Positions 45,901 through 53,853 of a DNA stretch of 64,000 bases are shown one piece after another. The position numbers and the translations under genes were made by a program. This stretch comes from Grimontia celer (lineage in GTDB: Bacteria; Pseudomonadota; Gammaproteobacteria; Enterobacterales; Vibrionaceae). The DNA lies in assembly GCF_900055185.1 (NCBI RefSeq), contig NZ_FIZX01000002.1, forward strand, positions 748,586 to 812,585, given 5' to 3'. The stretch's first letter is position 1. The number at the start of each line of letters is the position of its first letter. Below the pieces are notes generated by a model. That model was given only the letters and a program-made list of their open reading frames with translations, searched no databases and was not told the origin of the DNA.

Positions 45901-46505
45901 ATGTGGCGCTGGAAGACTTCGAAGCTTTCTTTGCACCCAATGGCATCCTGAATAACTTCTACGAAAGCAACCTGCGAATGTTCCTTGAGGACACAGGCGA
46001 GTTTACTTCAGAACAAGGGGACAAAACCCTTATCCGCCAGGATGTGTTGAATCAAATTGACCGTGCACGAGCGATTCAAGGTGCGTTCTTTAATCGCAAG
46101 GGCGTGCTGGATGTAGAGTTCACGCTTGAGCCGATTGAGCTGAGCGCGAATAAAAGACGTTCTGTCATCAACATTGATGGTCAGTATGTTGAATACAGTC
46201 ACGGACCACGCAAAAACGTAGGGTTGGTCTGGCCAAATACACTTCGTGAAGCTGCGGTCAGCAAAATCACTCTGGTTCCTGTGGCAGCAAACGCTTCGCC
46301 AAGAGGGATCAGTATTCGAGGACCTTGGGCGTTTTTCCGCTTGCTGGAACAGGCCGAGGTTGTGGGGTCAAGCTCAACCAGCGTTGATTATCGCTTTAAC
46401 ATTGACGGTGGAAACGTGATGTACCGTCTGCACTCTGAAGCAGACAGCAATCCGTTTACTGCGTCGATATTCAGAGGATTCAACCTGTCGCGGACCCTAT
46501 ATTAA
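42960..46505 (+). CDS. tssM: T6SS membrane complex subunit TssM/IcmF (VasK)
   Basis: A 1181-residue inner-membrane protein, normal for the family. Two membrane helices lie near the N-terminus (about 19-38 and 55-75), then a cytoplasmic NTPase domain with Walker A GPENAGKT (135-142). A third helix at about 455-475 (VIMLSAVACGIASLLLIGSW) leads to the large periplasmic part that contacts TssJ. The C-terminal blocks include RRSVINIDGQYVEYSHGPRKN and GPWAFFRLLEQAEV. It forms the channel with TssL and TssJ. The Walker A motif looks intact. Confidence 0.96.
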   Translation: MFSKLKSLLLKMLPAMKSALPILLVAIFVLINVAIWWAGPWLKIDESHPLEPITARLITSVIFSLFWLAAWGFLQWRKLKGYHADQARERQLQEDPIQRYEERQEAELNQVMTALQKSLNKRNYLYALPWYLVLGPENAGKTSLINRSGQNFVFSSVMRASGKKSENPFSFDWWIGDDSVLIDPDGELLTQRATSSDGEGEMERRLWIHFVRWLEKTRSRRPLNGVVIALDVAKLATATTTERRAHANLIRARLRELMETLSTRLPVYVSLTKLDLLHGFEPFFRNYSKAEREEVMGFTFTLDSVDDLDSWLNEFDKDFGQFVERVNKMLPTALMQCFDGEDRTAMYSFSRQMAGLHDVLKQFLQDAFGSDQFSTSALVRGVYFTSVYQQGVPTNAFIDSASRRYGISHAVNTAQNAANSTTYFTQNLFNNVIYPEAGLASDNFRVAKTKRRVIMLSAVACGIASLLLIGSWHKYYLKNVKQADAVLAKVNEYENNYASEAIIDNGVDILAPLDTIRQATLEFGFFREKPKFISDLGLYQGHVIGPQVESTYLSLLENRYLPALMKVAAADVVGADDDENKLGSLRVFRMMTDDDGRYQNMVQNYFASKWQEQYEGDRETQERLMQHLDYAMEHTDLVGDRVDGQEDAERVLAPYDGLIYNAQRELSRMPIEQRVYRNLKQASTAILGSPINLATSIGPVFDVVFTERVSEANNLDIPRILTKKGFETYFIPESDSVSELALVDSWVLGQVESIDFSDEDKRVLRDKIRSLYVADYSDTWRRATNDIDVKSFPDIYNAVLVLESVTGNNQPLHRLLEEVTDNTDLFPALPEGDAAKEELIKSPRYRVAAMVDNQFSSLNGLSETEPGKPIYLDEVMDAVTQLTAYMKSINDAPDVGKAALDATKARLSLNNSDPIYVLQRIASGMPQPYDIMLKKLADESWYVIRQEAIRYLEVRWAADVFNPFQSKLASRYPFNVRSSKDVALEDFEAFFAPNGILNNFYESNLRMFLEDTGEFTSEQGDKTLIRQDVLNQIDRARAIQGAFFNRKGVLDVEFTLEPIELSANKRRSVINIDGQYVEYSHGPRKNVGLVWPNTLREAAVSKITLVPVAANASPRGISIRGPWAFFRLLEQAEVVGSSSTSVDYRFNIDGGNVMYRLHSEADSNPFTASIFRGFNLSRTLY

Positions 46506-46516
46506 CGACAATAAAA

Positions 46517-46569
46517 TCAAGCCACCAAAGGTCAACTGAACCTATATCAATCGACATTAGGTGGCTTGA
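46517..46569 (+). other. Hairpin between tssM and vasL carrying a MITE-end-like sequence
   Basis: TCAAGCCACC (46517-46526) pairs with GGTGGCTTGA (46560-46569), enclosing a 33-base loop. The segment CACCAAAGGTCAAC followed by CCTA inside it resembles the right end of the element at 24923-25190 in 14 consecutive bases. No T-tract follows; vasL would be translated from an RNA that folds just before its ribosome site. Confidence 0.4.
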
Positions 46570-46592
46570 ATATAAAAACAAGGACAAACACA

Positions 46593-47864
46593 GTGTCGCA
46601 GTGGATGTTGACGGACATCGATGGCGTAAAACTGGCAGAAAATAGCGCAAAACTGCGGGACTCTTCTGACTACCAGAAAATACGCAGCGAGATAAACCGA
46701 CGCTTTAACCCGCTTGCTGGCTCGACGGACTGGACCAATGTTCGTGAGCTTTGTGAAAAAGTGGCGACAGAAGAAGGGGCAGATCTTCTCGTTGCCATCT
46801 ATTTCACCGTCGCCTCGATGAAAACGCAGGGCCTCTCTGGCTTTGCCAACGGTTTAGAACTTCAGGTGGCGGTGTTGCGTGCACCTGACGATGAGAGCAT
46901 GCCTCATGCTAAACGTGCGGAGCTCTATCGCTGGATGCTCGGACGCATCGGAGAGGAGGTTCGCGCGATTCATCCAAGTATCGGTCAGCTTCGCGATCTC
47001 TACCGTTGTGAACGCGCACTTGAAGCGATAGACAGAAACCTTTCCAAGAATGGCGGAGGTAAAGTCGACGATTTGGACGTGCTTGGCTTTACCATCTTCG
47101 AGCATATCGATCGCCTAGAGCGCCAAAGTAAAGGTGTTGCAATCGCGCCTCCTCCCGTTGAGGTAGAAGTGAAAAAGCAAAACGCCAGTGCACTCATTTT
47201 TATTGGTGGTCTGGCCGTTGGTGCGGCACTGCTATATGGATTGTTGGAAGTGCAGGGGAGCGCTGAAACGCCTCTTTCAACCCTGACTATTGCCGGTGCT
47301 GAACCCAAGGTGATTTCCTTGGAAGAAGCACAGTCAATCCGTGCGGAATATGGCTCTCAGGCTTTGAAAGAATATCAGGCACAGTTGCTTCCAAGTTATG
47401 CAGATAAAGTCTCGATACTCACAGCATCGAATATTGGCGATAATTATGCAGCGGGTATGGAGTACGCCGACAGTCTTCAATACCTTTTCCCCGATACGCC
47501 GGAAGCGGAACAGGTCGCCAAGTCTCTTCAACACTGGCAGTCTGGACTGGTTGCAGAATTTGATGCAATGAATGAGAGGTTCGAAACCGCCCGAACCCGA
47601 GCTGCGAACATCAGCTTGTATGCCAAAAGTGGTCGAGCAGACCAGGTTCAAGCCCTCGCCAGAGGATTGGAAAACTACGCGATTAGTTTGTCTCCGCTAG
47701 TTGCCCGCATTTCTTTTGCTGAAAAACTGATCAGTGATGGTGAGATTGAGCAGGCAAAAGAGGAATTGGATATTGTTGATAAGCAAATGAAAGCACTGGT
47801 GATGAAAAAGATGTTGGTGAGAAAGACTTTGCCGGAAAGTGGACAAGCAGAAGTGGAAAAATAG
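46593..47864 (+). CDS. vasL: T6SS protein VasL
   Basis: A 423-residue protein related to TssA at its N-terminus: an ImpA-like domain with DYQKIRSEINRRFNPLAGSTDWTNVRELCEK. One membrane helix lies at about residues 203-222 (SALIFIGGLAVGAALLYGLL). A mostly helical VasL C-terminal domain follows, with SYADKVSILTASN and NYAISLSPLVARI. The GTG at 46593 has AAGGA 8 bp upstream, and its translation begins MSQWMLTD. A TTG at 46566 gives nine extra residues but lies inside a hairpin arm. It is the last T6SS gene here, in line with V. cholerae order. Confidence 0.88.
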   Translation: MSQWMLTDIDGVKLAENSAKLRDSSDYQKIRSEINRRFNPLAGSTDWTNVRELCEKVATEEGADLLVAIYFTVASMKTQGLSGFANGLELQVAVLRAPDDESMPHAKRAELYRWMLGRIGEEVRAIHPSIGQLRDLYRCERALEAIDRNLSKNGGGKVDDLDVLGFTIFEHIDRLERQSKGVAIAPPPVEVEVKKQNASALIFIGGLAVGAALLYGLLEVQGSAETPLSTLTIAGAEPKVISLEEAQSIRAEYGSQALKEYQAQLLPSYADKVSILTASNIGDNYAAGMEYADSLQYLFPDTPEAEQVAKSLQHWQSGLVAEFDAMNERFETARTRAANISLYAKSGRADQVQALARGLENYAISLSPLVARISFAEKLISDGEIEQAKEELDIVDKQMKALVMKKMLVRKTLPESGQAEVEK

Positions 47865-47892
47865 AGGGAGCCATCTGGCTCCCTCTATTTTT
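47862..47892. terminator. Bidirectional terminator between vasL and acfD-like gene
   Basis: TAGAGGGAGCC (47862-47872) pairs perfectly with GGCTCCCTCTA (47877-47887), with a 4-base loop and TTTTT on the plus strand side. It overlaps the vasL stop codon. On the minus strand the A-rich vasL end gives a T-run as well, so it can serve both convergent genes. Confidence 0.85.
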
Positions 47893-47903
47893 CACGTATT
47901 GTG

Positions 47904-50900
47904 TTATTGAGCTGGCGATGTCACCTGAGTGACGGAATTGATTACCAGCGGGTCACGCGTCGGTTTTGGTAGGTTGAGTGCTTTAACCGCAGCAATACCT
48001 GCATCAGTAATACCGCCAGAGTACTGAGGTTCGGCAATACCCGGCAGGATGTTCGCAACGACACCCGGATTCCAAGCCTGGAAGAATTCGGTCAGATCGG
48101 TTTGTGCTGCGTATGAGGCACAAAGCATCAGGTTGTCGCTCTTACCCAGCCCTGAGTTAAAACAGGCGTTTTTGTCGTTGTCTATTCGGTTTTCTTCCGA
48201 TGGATTACGGCTTAAGCGGTGCATTAATTTGTAGAAATTGAAACCGTTCATATCTTCGCGATCGGAATAGAAGGCTGGAATTTCACCTTCCTGATACCAG
48301 TTCGACAAAGTGAACTCGGTGTCTGCCCATTCTTTTAACTGTGCATACATCAGCAGGCGTTCACCCGCACCGCCATCTCCCCAGGCATGTCCATATTCAG
48401 CTTTCACGAAATCCGGTGCGATACGGATATCGGAAGCCACACGTGGCATGTACCCAAGGTATTTCTGCTGCATGTATAGGCCGAGCACGTTGTTGGCCAC
48501 TTCAGTAGCACCTTCAACCGTTAGCGGTTTTTCTGCGGCATTGTGTCCGACTTCATGCCAAATCAGCCAGTTGTCCAATGGATCTGTTGGAATGTTTTGG
48601 CTGCTCGCGTTAAAGCTGCTATTCATGACCGGATAGCCGGAGTGGGCGGCACCTATGCTGATGGAAACGTCATTAACAAAGGCATGTCGGTTGTTACTGC
48701 GTTCAGTATGGGTGACGGCTTTGTTATTGGTTCCAGTCAAGCCTTCATCACGGGCATAGAAGTCATTCAGATCTTGGGCAAATGTGTCTAAGTCTGCCAC
48801 GAATTGTGAAATGCCGCCTTCAATATTGGCTGCATTCAGATTCGCTTTCGGTGCAGTGTAGACAAAGCTGTTTGATACCACATCACCAATTGGTGCTGGG
48901 GAATTTTGTTCATTGACCCAACCACCTTTAGCTGCGTCATACAAAGGCGCGGCAACGGTGCCGTCGAACTTGATATCAACGCTTTCGCTATTACCGCCAG
49001 AGACATAGATCAAGCCGCCATAAGGAACAGTAAAGGTACCGACCGAATTAACGGTAAAGCTCTTTTGCATGCGCGGTGGGCGCTTCAGTGCCAACTCGTG
49101 TTTTTCGCGACCTGTCAGGTCATCGTGGAGGCCGACTGTGACCGTCACGGGAGTTGTGTTGCCAGACACGCTGACGGTGAATGGCTCATGAGCGACTGCC
49201 CAATGGCCTGTTGCTTGACGGTTACCCGCATAGTAGGCGACAACCTTATTGCTCATATCTAGCGTTAAAGCTCTTCCGGCTGTCCAACCATCAGGCTCCC
49301 CGGGGAACTGGCGGATATCCACTTTTACGGCATAGTCCCAGAATGAGCGACCCAGCATCAGGCGTGTCAGGGGCTTTTCCATGTAGTTCAGCGGGTAACT
49401 TGGATTCATCATGCCGCTGTATTGGTTAGCATCAGAACCGTAAACCATTCCCATGTCGATTAACTGCTTACCAAGATCTTCCGGACATTGCGTGCCTGTT
49501 GCACCTTGGTTTTCGGTGTAACAGTTCAAGAACTGGGTGAAACGTTCGAAGCCTAACTCGTCATCGATACCTGATTGATAGCGATAGTCGAGATCATTCC
49601 AAAGCCACACTGACATATTGCTGTAGATACGGTTCAGATCGACGCTGCTCAGGCGTTCACCCTGTTTGCCGCCAGTTCGGAAGTAGCGTTCATGCTGATA
49701 CAGGCGTTCAATGTTGGTGCCCAGATCAGCTGCTTTAATCATGGCTTTCGCTTCTTCTGCGCCCAAATCCAGCTTGGTGTAGATAGGGCGTGCCATGCCT
49801 CCGGTCAGTGGGATGCCATTACCCGGGCGATACTCAAGGCAGTTGATTTCATAGTGGTAGCTTGGCAGTACACATTCCTGATAGGTGCGAACACCATTAA
49901 CGGCAAACTTATCCAGTAAATCATCGATAGCCTTGCGGAGTGACTTTGTATCGACAACTGGCTCACCGTTGGATACATCAATTTTTCCGTTGTCATCGCG
50001 AACAAAATGGTCTTCCTCACGGATAAAGGCTTTAATGACGACATCCTTACCTTCGGCATCTTTATCCATGTAGTAAGCGGTTTCCAGTTCTGGCTTATCA
50101 TCCGGCTTGTTTTCCAGAATATGGTCCCAAATGACATTGCCCTCTTCGTCGAAATCATAGGGAAGCTTTGGTTGATCACCTTCTCCACCTGCAACAGCGG
50201 CATAACGCTCGATGATGTAAAGACCATACTCGCGATTTGAGCGAACACGATCGGCATAACCATCATTTGGACCATTGCCGTTTGGTACAACAGATTCACC
50301 CATGCCAAACGCAATACCGGCTGCATCCAGAAGTCGACCCAATTCACCTGCATCATTGGTCGCTCTGACGGTTTCCATTACCAGAATGCCGCCGCCTTTG
50401 TTTGCATACTCAATCAACGCGTTTACGTCTTCTTGCGACAGTTTCGGACTGGCCGTATTGGCGGTATGTGGCGGAAGGTAAACATCTCCCGTTCTACCGT
50501 TGTAATCAAAGCCGTTCAGTATCAGCAGCGGCATGTCGGCAGGGTTTAGGTTTTCAAAGCTAGTGAGTTGAACCGTTTCCGCGTTAAATTCTTCAGCAAT
50601 TTGATACTCAACTTGGTGGCCAAGAGTGATGCCGCCCCGCGTGAAATATACATGAGGAATATTGGTACCTACCTGAATGCGCTCGCCAGCCTGACGATTG
50701 GTGAGGTAGCGAATGACGTTATTGAAGAAATGCTTCATGTCGTCGCCATCTTTCTCGTTGGTGCATTCTGTGCCGCCATTCCAAGAATAGTTGGTTGGGC
50801 AAACCAAAATCGAGTTGTATCGGGCATTACCCATCACCATGATTTTACCTTTACCCAGTTCGCCAATACTGACGAAAGGTAGGCCATAGGTAGCGGTATT

Positions 50901-52442
50901 TTTACCCGCCAAGTCAGGTGTCACCTTAGACGGCTTTTCGGTGATGTAAGCAAGGCCGCGCTCGTCATACGCTTTCTTGTCACCAAAGGAGATCCAGTAG
51001 TTATTGTCGTTACGCGCCATCATCACTGGGAAGGCCGTATTACTGATGTTAACGGCAGCTTGACCTCGAGCTGTTCCTACACTGCCATAGAACCATGTGG
51101 CATCAGCGAACACGTGGAATTTTTCTACCTTGTCCCAACCCGCTTCTATACCCCAAAGTTTGTTGATGTCTGCTTCGATGTTGGCTAAATCGTCAGTGGC
51201 AACACGCACTGGTTGCATTGATTTAAAGCGGTATGTGGGAGTGTTACAGGAGGCTCCACAGATCGCCTGATCGATTTGAGCGGCAATACCAGTTTCAAAC
51301 TGTTTTTCGAACTCTGCAGGAACAACTTTTGATGTCCCGTCACCGATGGAAAGCTCAGTATCAATGTCACTCAATGAAAGTGATATCGCCTCGTTAATAA
51401 CGTTGGGATATTGAGCAAAAATACCAGTGACGCTATCGGTCAACACTAATGTCTCAGACTGCTTTTGTGCGTAGCGCTGAACCAGTGATTCGGCATTTCG
51501 CCCGCGTTGTTCAACACCAAGATCGGTCAGTAAAAACTCGGTTTTGTTGCCACGGAATCCCCCCAGCTCAAAGGTGTCGATACCAAAGGAGATAGCATCT
51601 CCCCAAACGAATTCAAATTCGCCAAGTTCATTGGTTTTTCCGCGTGAAGATCGGCTGAAATAAGAAAGCCCCTGAACAGGTAAACCAGCTGAATCCCTAA
51701 TGACAGCTTTAGAAAGGATGACTTCAGCAGGCTTGTACTGATAAGCCTCTTCCGCATTGGCAGAAACAAAATCAGCGTTCAGGTCGGTCGATGTGCCAGG
51801 CGATACTTCGGGGTCCACGTCTGGAATATGGGTTGATGGCAGTTTATCGACAAGGTTTTCTTCAGCAGGCTTCTCAGCGATAAGTTGGTCAAACTCTTCA
51901 GCAGCCAAAGTCAGATCATTCTCATAGATGGCAGAGAACGCCAGCTTATCTTGAGTGGTGGTCAGTGAAATATCGATTTGGTTACTGTGCGAGGGGGCAA
52001 CGGTATTCAGAAGAGCAATGGCATTGCGCGCTTTTTCCGGTTGGCTTTCAAATTCAATGGCATCAGCAAGGCTTAGTCTATGACGTGAGGGCGCGGCAGT
52101 GGATGAACGTGTTGGGATATCGTGAAATACATTGTCGAACGTTGCCAGCACTGTGCCTTCATAATCACAGGTGATCACGTCATTTTGTAGGAACTCAAAC
52201 TGATCTGCGGGCGCGCCGTTACAGGTCACTGAATCACCAAATACGCGGTTTCCGTCTAGTGAAAACTCACCGGCAATCATTGGGTCTGGAACGCCAATTT
52301 CCGGCAAACCATCAGGCCCCTCACCAGGCAGTGCGGGAGATGGGTTTTCCGTTTCTATATCAGGCTGAATAAATTGGGTGTCGTTGTTACAACCCGCAAG
52401 CGCAGCAACGATCAACACAGAGAGGAGTTTCTTTTTATGCAT
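47904..52442 (-). CDS. acfD: AcfD/SslE-like lipoprotein with M60 metalloprotease domain
   Basis: A 1512-residue surface lipoprotein of the accessory colonisation factor D / SslE family, matching the usual length of about 1500. The lipobox LAGC ends the signal peptide (Cys18), followed by a Pro/Glu/Asp-rich linker. The C-terminal peptidase M60 domain carries the zinc motif HEVGH (residues about 1296-1300) with a downstream glutamate near 1310. SslE and AcfD degrade mucins and are usually secreted by a type II system. No T2SS gene is in the window. The gene is convergent with the T6SS cluster and separated from it by a shared terminator, so it is an independent unit. Confidence 0.9.
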   Translation of the reverse strand: MHKKKLLSVLIVAALAGCNNDTQFIQPDIETENPSPALPGEGPDGLPEIGVPDPMIAGEFSLDGNRVFGDSVTCNGAPADQFEFLQNDVITCDYEGTVLATFDNVFHDIPTRSSTAAPSRHRLSLADAIEFESQPEKARNAIALLNTVAPSHSNQIDISLTTTQDKLAFSAIYENDLTLAAEEFDQLIAEKPAEENLVDKLPSTHIPDVDPEVSPGTSTDLNADFVSANAEEAYQYKPAEVILSKAVIRDSAGLPVQGLSYFSRSSRGKTNELGEFEFVWGDAISFGIDTFELGGFRGNKTEFLLTDLGVEQRGRNAESLVQRYAQKQSETLVLTDSVTGIFAQYPNVINEAISLSLSDIDTELSIGDGTSKVVPAEFEKQFETGIAAQIDQAICGASCNTPTYRFKSMQPVRVATDDLANIEADINKLWGIEAGWDKVEKFHVFADATWFYGSVGTARGQAAVNISNTAFPVMMARNDNNYWISFGDKKAYDERGLAYITEKPSKVTPDLAGKNTATYGLPFVSIGELGKGKIMVMGNARYNSILVCPTNYSWNGGTECTNEKDGDDMKHFFNNVIRYLTNRQAGERIQVGTNIPHVYFTRGGITLGHQVEYQIAEEFNAETVQLTSFENLNPADMPLLILNGFDYNGRTGDVYLPPHTANTASPKLSQEDVNALIEYANKGGGILVMETVRATNDAGELGRLLDAAGIAFGMGESVVPNGNGPNDGYADRVRSNREYGLYIIERYAAVAGGEGDQPKLPYDFDEEGNVIWDHILENKPDDKPELETAYYMDKDAEGKDVVIKAFIREEDHFVRDDNGKIDVSNGEPVVDTKSLRKAIDDLLDKFAVNGVRTYQECVLPSYHYEINCLEYRPGNGIPLTGGMARPIYTKLDLGAEEAKAMIKAADLGTNIERLYQHERYFRTGGKQGERLSSVDLNRIYSNMSVWLWNDLDYRYQSGIDDELGFERFTQFLNCYTENQGATGTQCPEDLGKQLIDMGMVYGSDANQYSGMMNPSYPLNYMEKPLTRLMLGRSFWDYAVKVDIRQFPGEPDGWTAGRALTLDMSNKVVAYYAGNRQATGHWAVAHEPFTVSVSGNTTPVTVTVGLHDDLTGREKHELALKRPPRMQKSFTVNSVGTFTVPYGGLIYVSGGNSESVDIKFDGTVAAPLYDAAKGGWVNEQNSPAPIGDVVSNSFVYTAPKANLNAANIEGGISQFVADLDTFAQDLNDFYARDEGLTGTNNKAVTHTERSNNRHAFVNDVSISIGAAHSGYPVMNSSFNASSQNIPTDPLDNWLIWHEVGHNAAEKPLTVEGATEVANNVLGLYMQQKYLGYMPRVASDIRIAPDFVKAEYGHAWGDGGAGERLLMYAQLKEWADTEFTLSNWYQEGEIPAFYSDREDMNGFNFYKLMHRLSRNPSEENRIDNDKNACFNSGLGKSDNLMLCASYAAQTDLTEFFQAWNPGVVANILPGIAEPQYSGGITDAGIAAVKALNLPKPTRDPLVINSVTQVTSPAQ

Positions 52443-52681
52443 TCTTGTTCTCTTTAGCCGCAGAGCGGCGGTCGTTAAGCTTTTTTAGGTCTTATGTAAT
52501 TAAAAAAGCGGCACGTTTTACTGCAAAAATAAGAACGAGACGAGAACTAATTGACTAAATCTGAAGGAATGCACAGCAAGAATGACTGACTGCTTACTTT
52601 TATAGCTATTTAATATTCATTGGTTGCGAAGTAAGAGCTTTTGTTGGGTGTTGGTATAAAGATGAAAATAATAAAAGAGAA
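52443..52681. promoter_or_regulatory. acfD upstream region
   Basis: AT-rich DNA between the acfD-like gene and the terminator of the next minus-strand gene. Purine-rich AAAGAGAAC precedes the acfD start codon on the minus strand. I see no clear operator. A promoter is expected here, but I cannot place it with confidence. Confidence 0.3.
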
Positions 52682-52685
52682 AAGA

Positions 52686-52706
52686 AAAAGGGGCTTTTGG
52701 CCCCTT
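52686..52706 (-). terminator. Terminator of the KdgM-like porin gene
   Basis: Read on the minus strand, AAGGGGC pairs with GCCCCTT across a CAAAA loop and is followed by a T-rich tail. It lies about 20 bp after the porin stop codon. Confidence 0.75.
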
Positions 52707-52726
52707 ATAAAACCTTTGGTTTGATT

Positions 52727-53395
52727 TTAGAAACTCAGTGAAGCACCAAATACGAAAGCATCGTTGCTGTTGTCGCCTTGGTTACGGTACTCAAAGTATG
52801 GTTGCACGCCGTCACGGGTCCAGGTTGCACGAAGCTCGTGGTCCATTGAATTGTCTTTCTTAAGACCTTTGGCATCTTTGTCACCAGCATACATGTAAAC
52901 GTTGTTGTAGCTCAGTGCGACATCGCTGTTCACTGCGTAGGCAACGCGGGTGTCAAAACGCCAGTCGGTGTCATTACCGCTTTCTTCGTGGATGTGGGCA
53001 CGGGTGCGGTTACTGATTTGTACACCGTTATCGAAGTTGTAGCCAATTTTTACCAAAGGGCGGTATTGAAGGGTGTCACCTTCATGTAGCAGATGCTGGT
53101 AACCCGCAGCGACCCAAAGATTCTCGTTAATGTTGAAAGCTTGTTCACCACCCACTGTGATGTAAGCCGAATCAGCATTATAAATTTCGCCGATCTGAAT
53201 GCCGTCAAACTCGGTATAAACAGTCAGCCCACCTAGAGAGTTGTCAAAAGTATGGCCAGTCTCAAGTGTTGAGGTAGCGCTAGAACCATGGAATTCACCA
53301 TCACTGTGGAATTGGATATTACCTGTGACATAAGATGAGGCCATCGCGCCTTGAGCCATAAGAAGTGCGGCAGAAGCAATCACTACACGTTTCAT
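52727..53395 (-). CDS. KdgM-family outer membrane porin
   Basis: A 222-residue monomeric beta-barrel of the oligogalacturonate-specific porin (KdgM) family. A signal peptide covers about residues 1-19 (cleavage near AMA-SSYV), then alternating amphipathic strands run to the terminal Phe (FVFGASLSF). Family-like stretches include VRTRAHI-type strands with charged residues, YNFDNGVQISNRTRAHIHEESG and the closing HELRATWTRDGVQPYFEYRNQ. KdgM porins take up acidic oligosaccharides, and related proteins take up alginate or sialic-acid-containing ones. The substrate here is unknown. It is a single gene with its own terminator and a possible CRP site far upstream. Confidence 0.8.
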   Translation of the reverse strand: MKRVVIASAALLMAQGAMASSYVTGNIQFHSDGEFHGSSATSTLETGHTFDNSLGGLTVYTEFDGIQIGEIYNADSAYITVGGEQAFNINENLWVAAGYQHLLHEGDTLQYRPLVKIGYNFDNGVQISNRTRAHIHEESGNDTDWRFDTRVAYAVNSDVALSYNNVYMYAGDKDAKGLKKDNSMDHELRATWTRDGVQPYFEYRNQGDNSNDAFVFGASLSF

Positions 53396-53815
53396 AAATT
53401 ATCTCCTGGAAGGGAATAACTATTCCCCAAAAGTGTTGAACGATGCCTCACGCGTTATTGCGAAGAAATGGTTACTGGAACAATCAAACAACCATCACGC
53501 TTATTTTTAACAGCCCTGAATAAATGTTTAGGGCTGTAACTCCCTGCGTTTTTCTTTCCATAGGAAATAACAAGACAGCTAAAGCATCAAAAGGTGAATC
53601 AGAATATTGCGAGTGAATATTTTGTTTCGTGACCAAATTAATTGATGAAACTTAACGCTTCCTGAACGGATTTTCGGTAACCATAGTTACTATAAATGTG
53701 TGATTGGCTTCACCTTATAGTCGGTCAATATTTTGATTTCAATCAATGGAGGGGGTGGCATAAATATGTTGGGGTATAGAGCGCGGAATTTCACTTTGCC
53801 TTGTTCATTAGGCAC
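53396..53815. promoter_or_regulatory. Upstream region of the KdgM-like gene with candidate CRP site and hairpin
   Basis: No gene is visible. TGTGA-TTGGCT-TCACC at 53699-53714 matches the CRP half-site pair in nine of ten conserved positions, about 300 bp before the porin start. A perfect 8-bp stem ACAGCCCT / AGGGCTGT (53510-53517 with 53530-53537) may be a leader hairpin or small RNA element. The CRP site would fit carbon-source control of an oligosaccharide porin. Confidence 0.4.
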
Positions 53816-53845
53816 AAAAAAGCCAGACTTCTGTCTGGCTTTTTT
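53816..53845. terminator. Terminator after rhlE
   Basis: A-tract, AGCCAGAC, a TTCT loop, GTCTGGCT and a T-tract form a symmetrical terminator that works on both strands. It lies just after the rhlE stop codon on the minus strand. Confidence 0.88.
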
Positions 53846-53853
53846 AGATGGAA

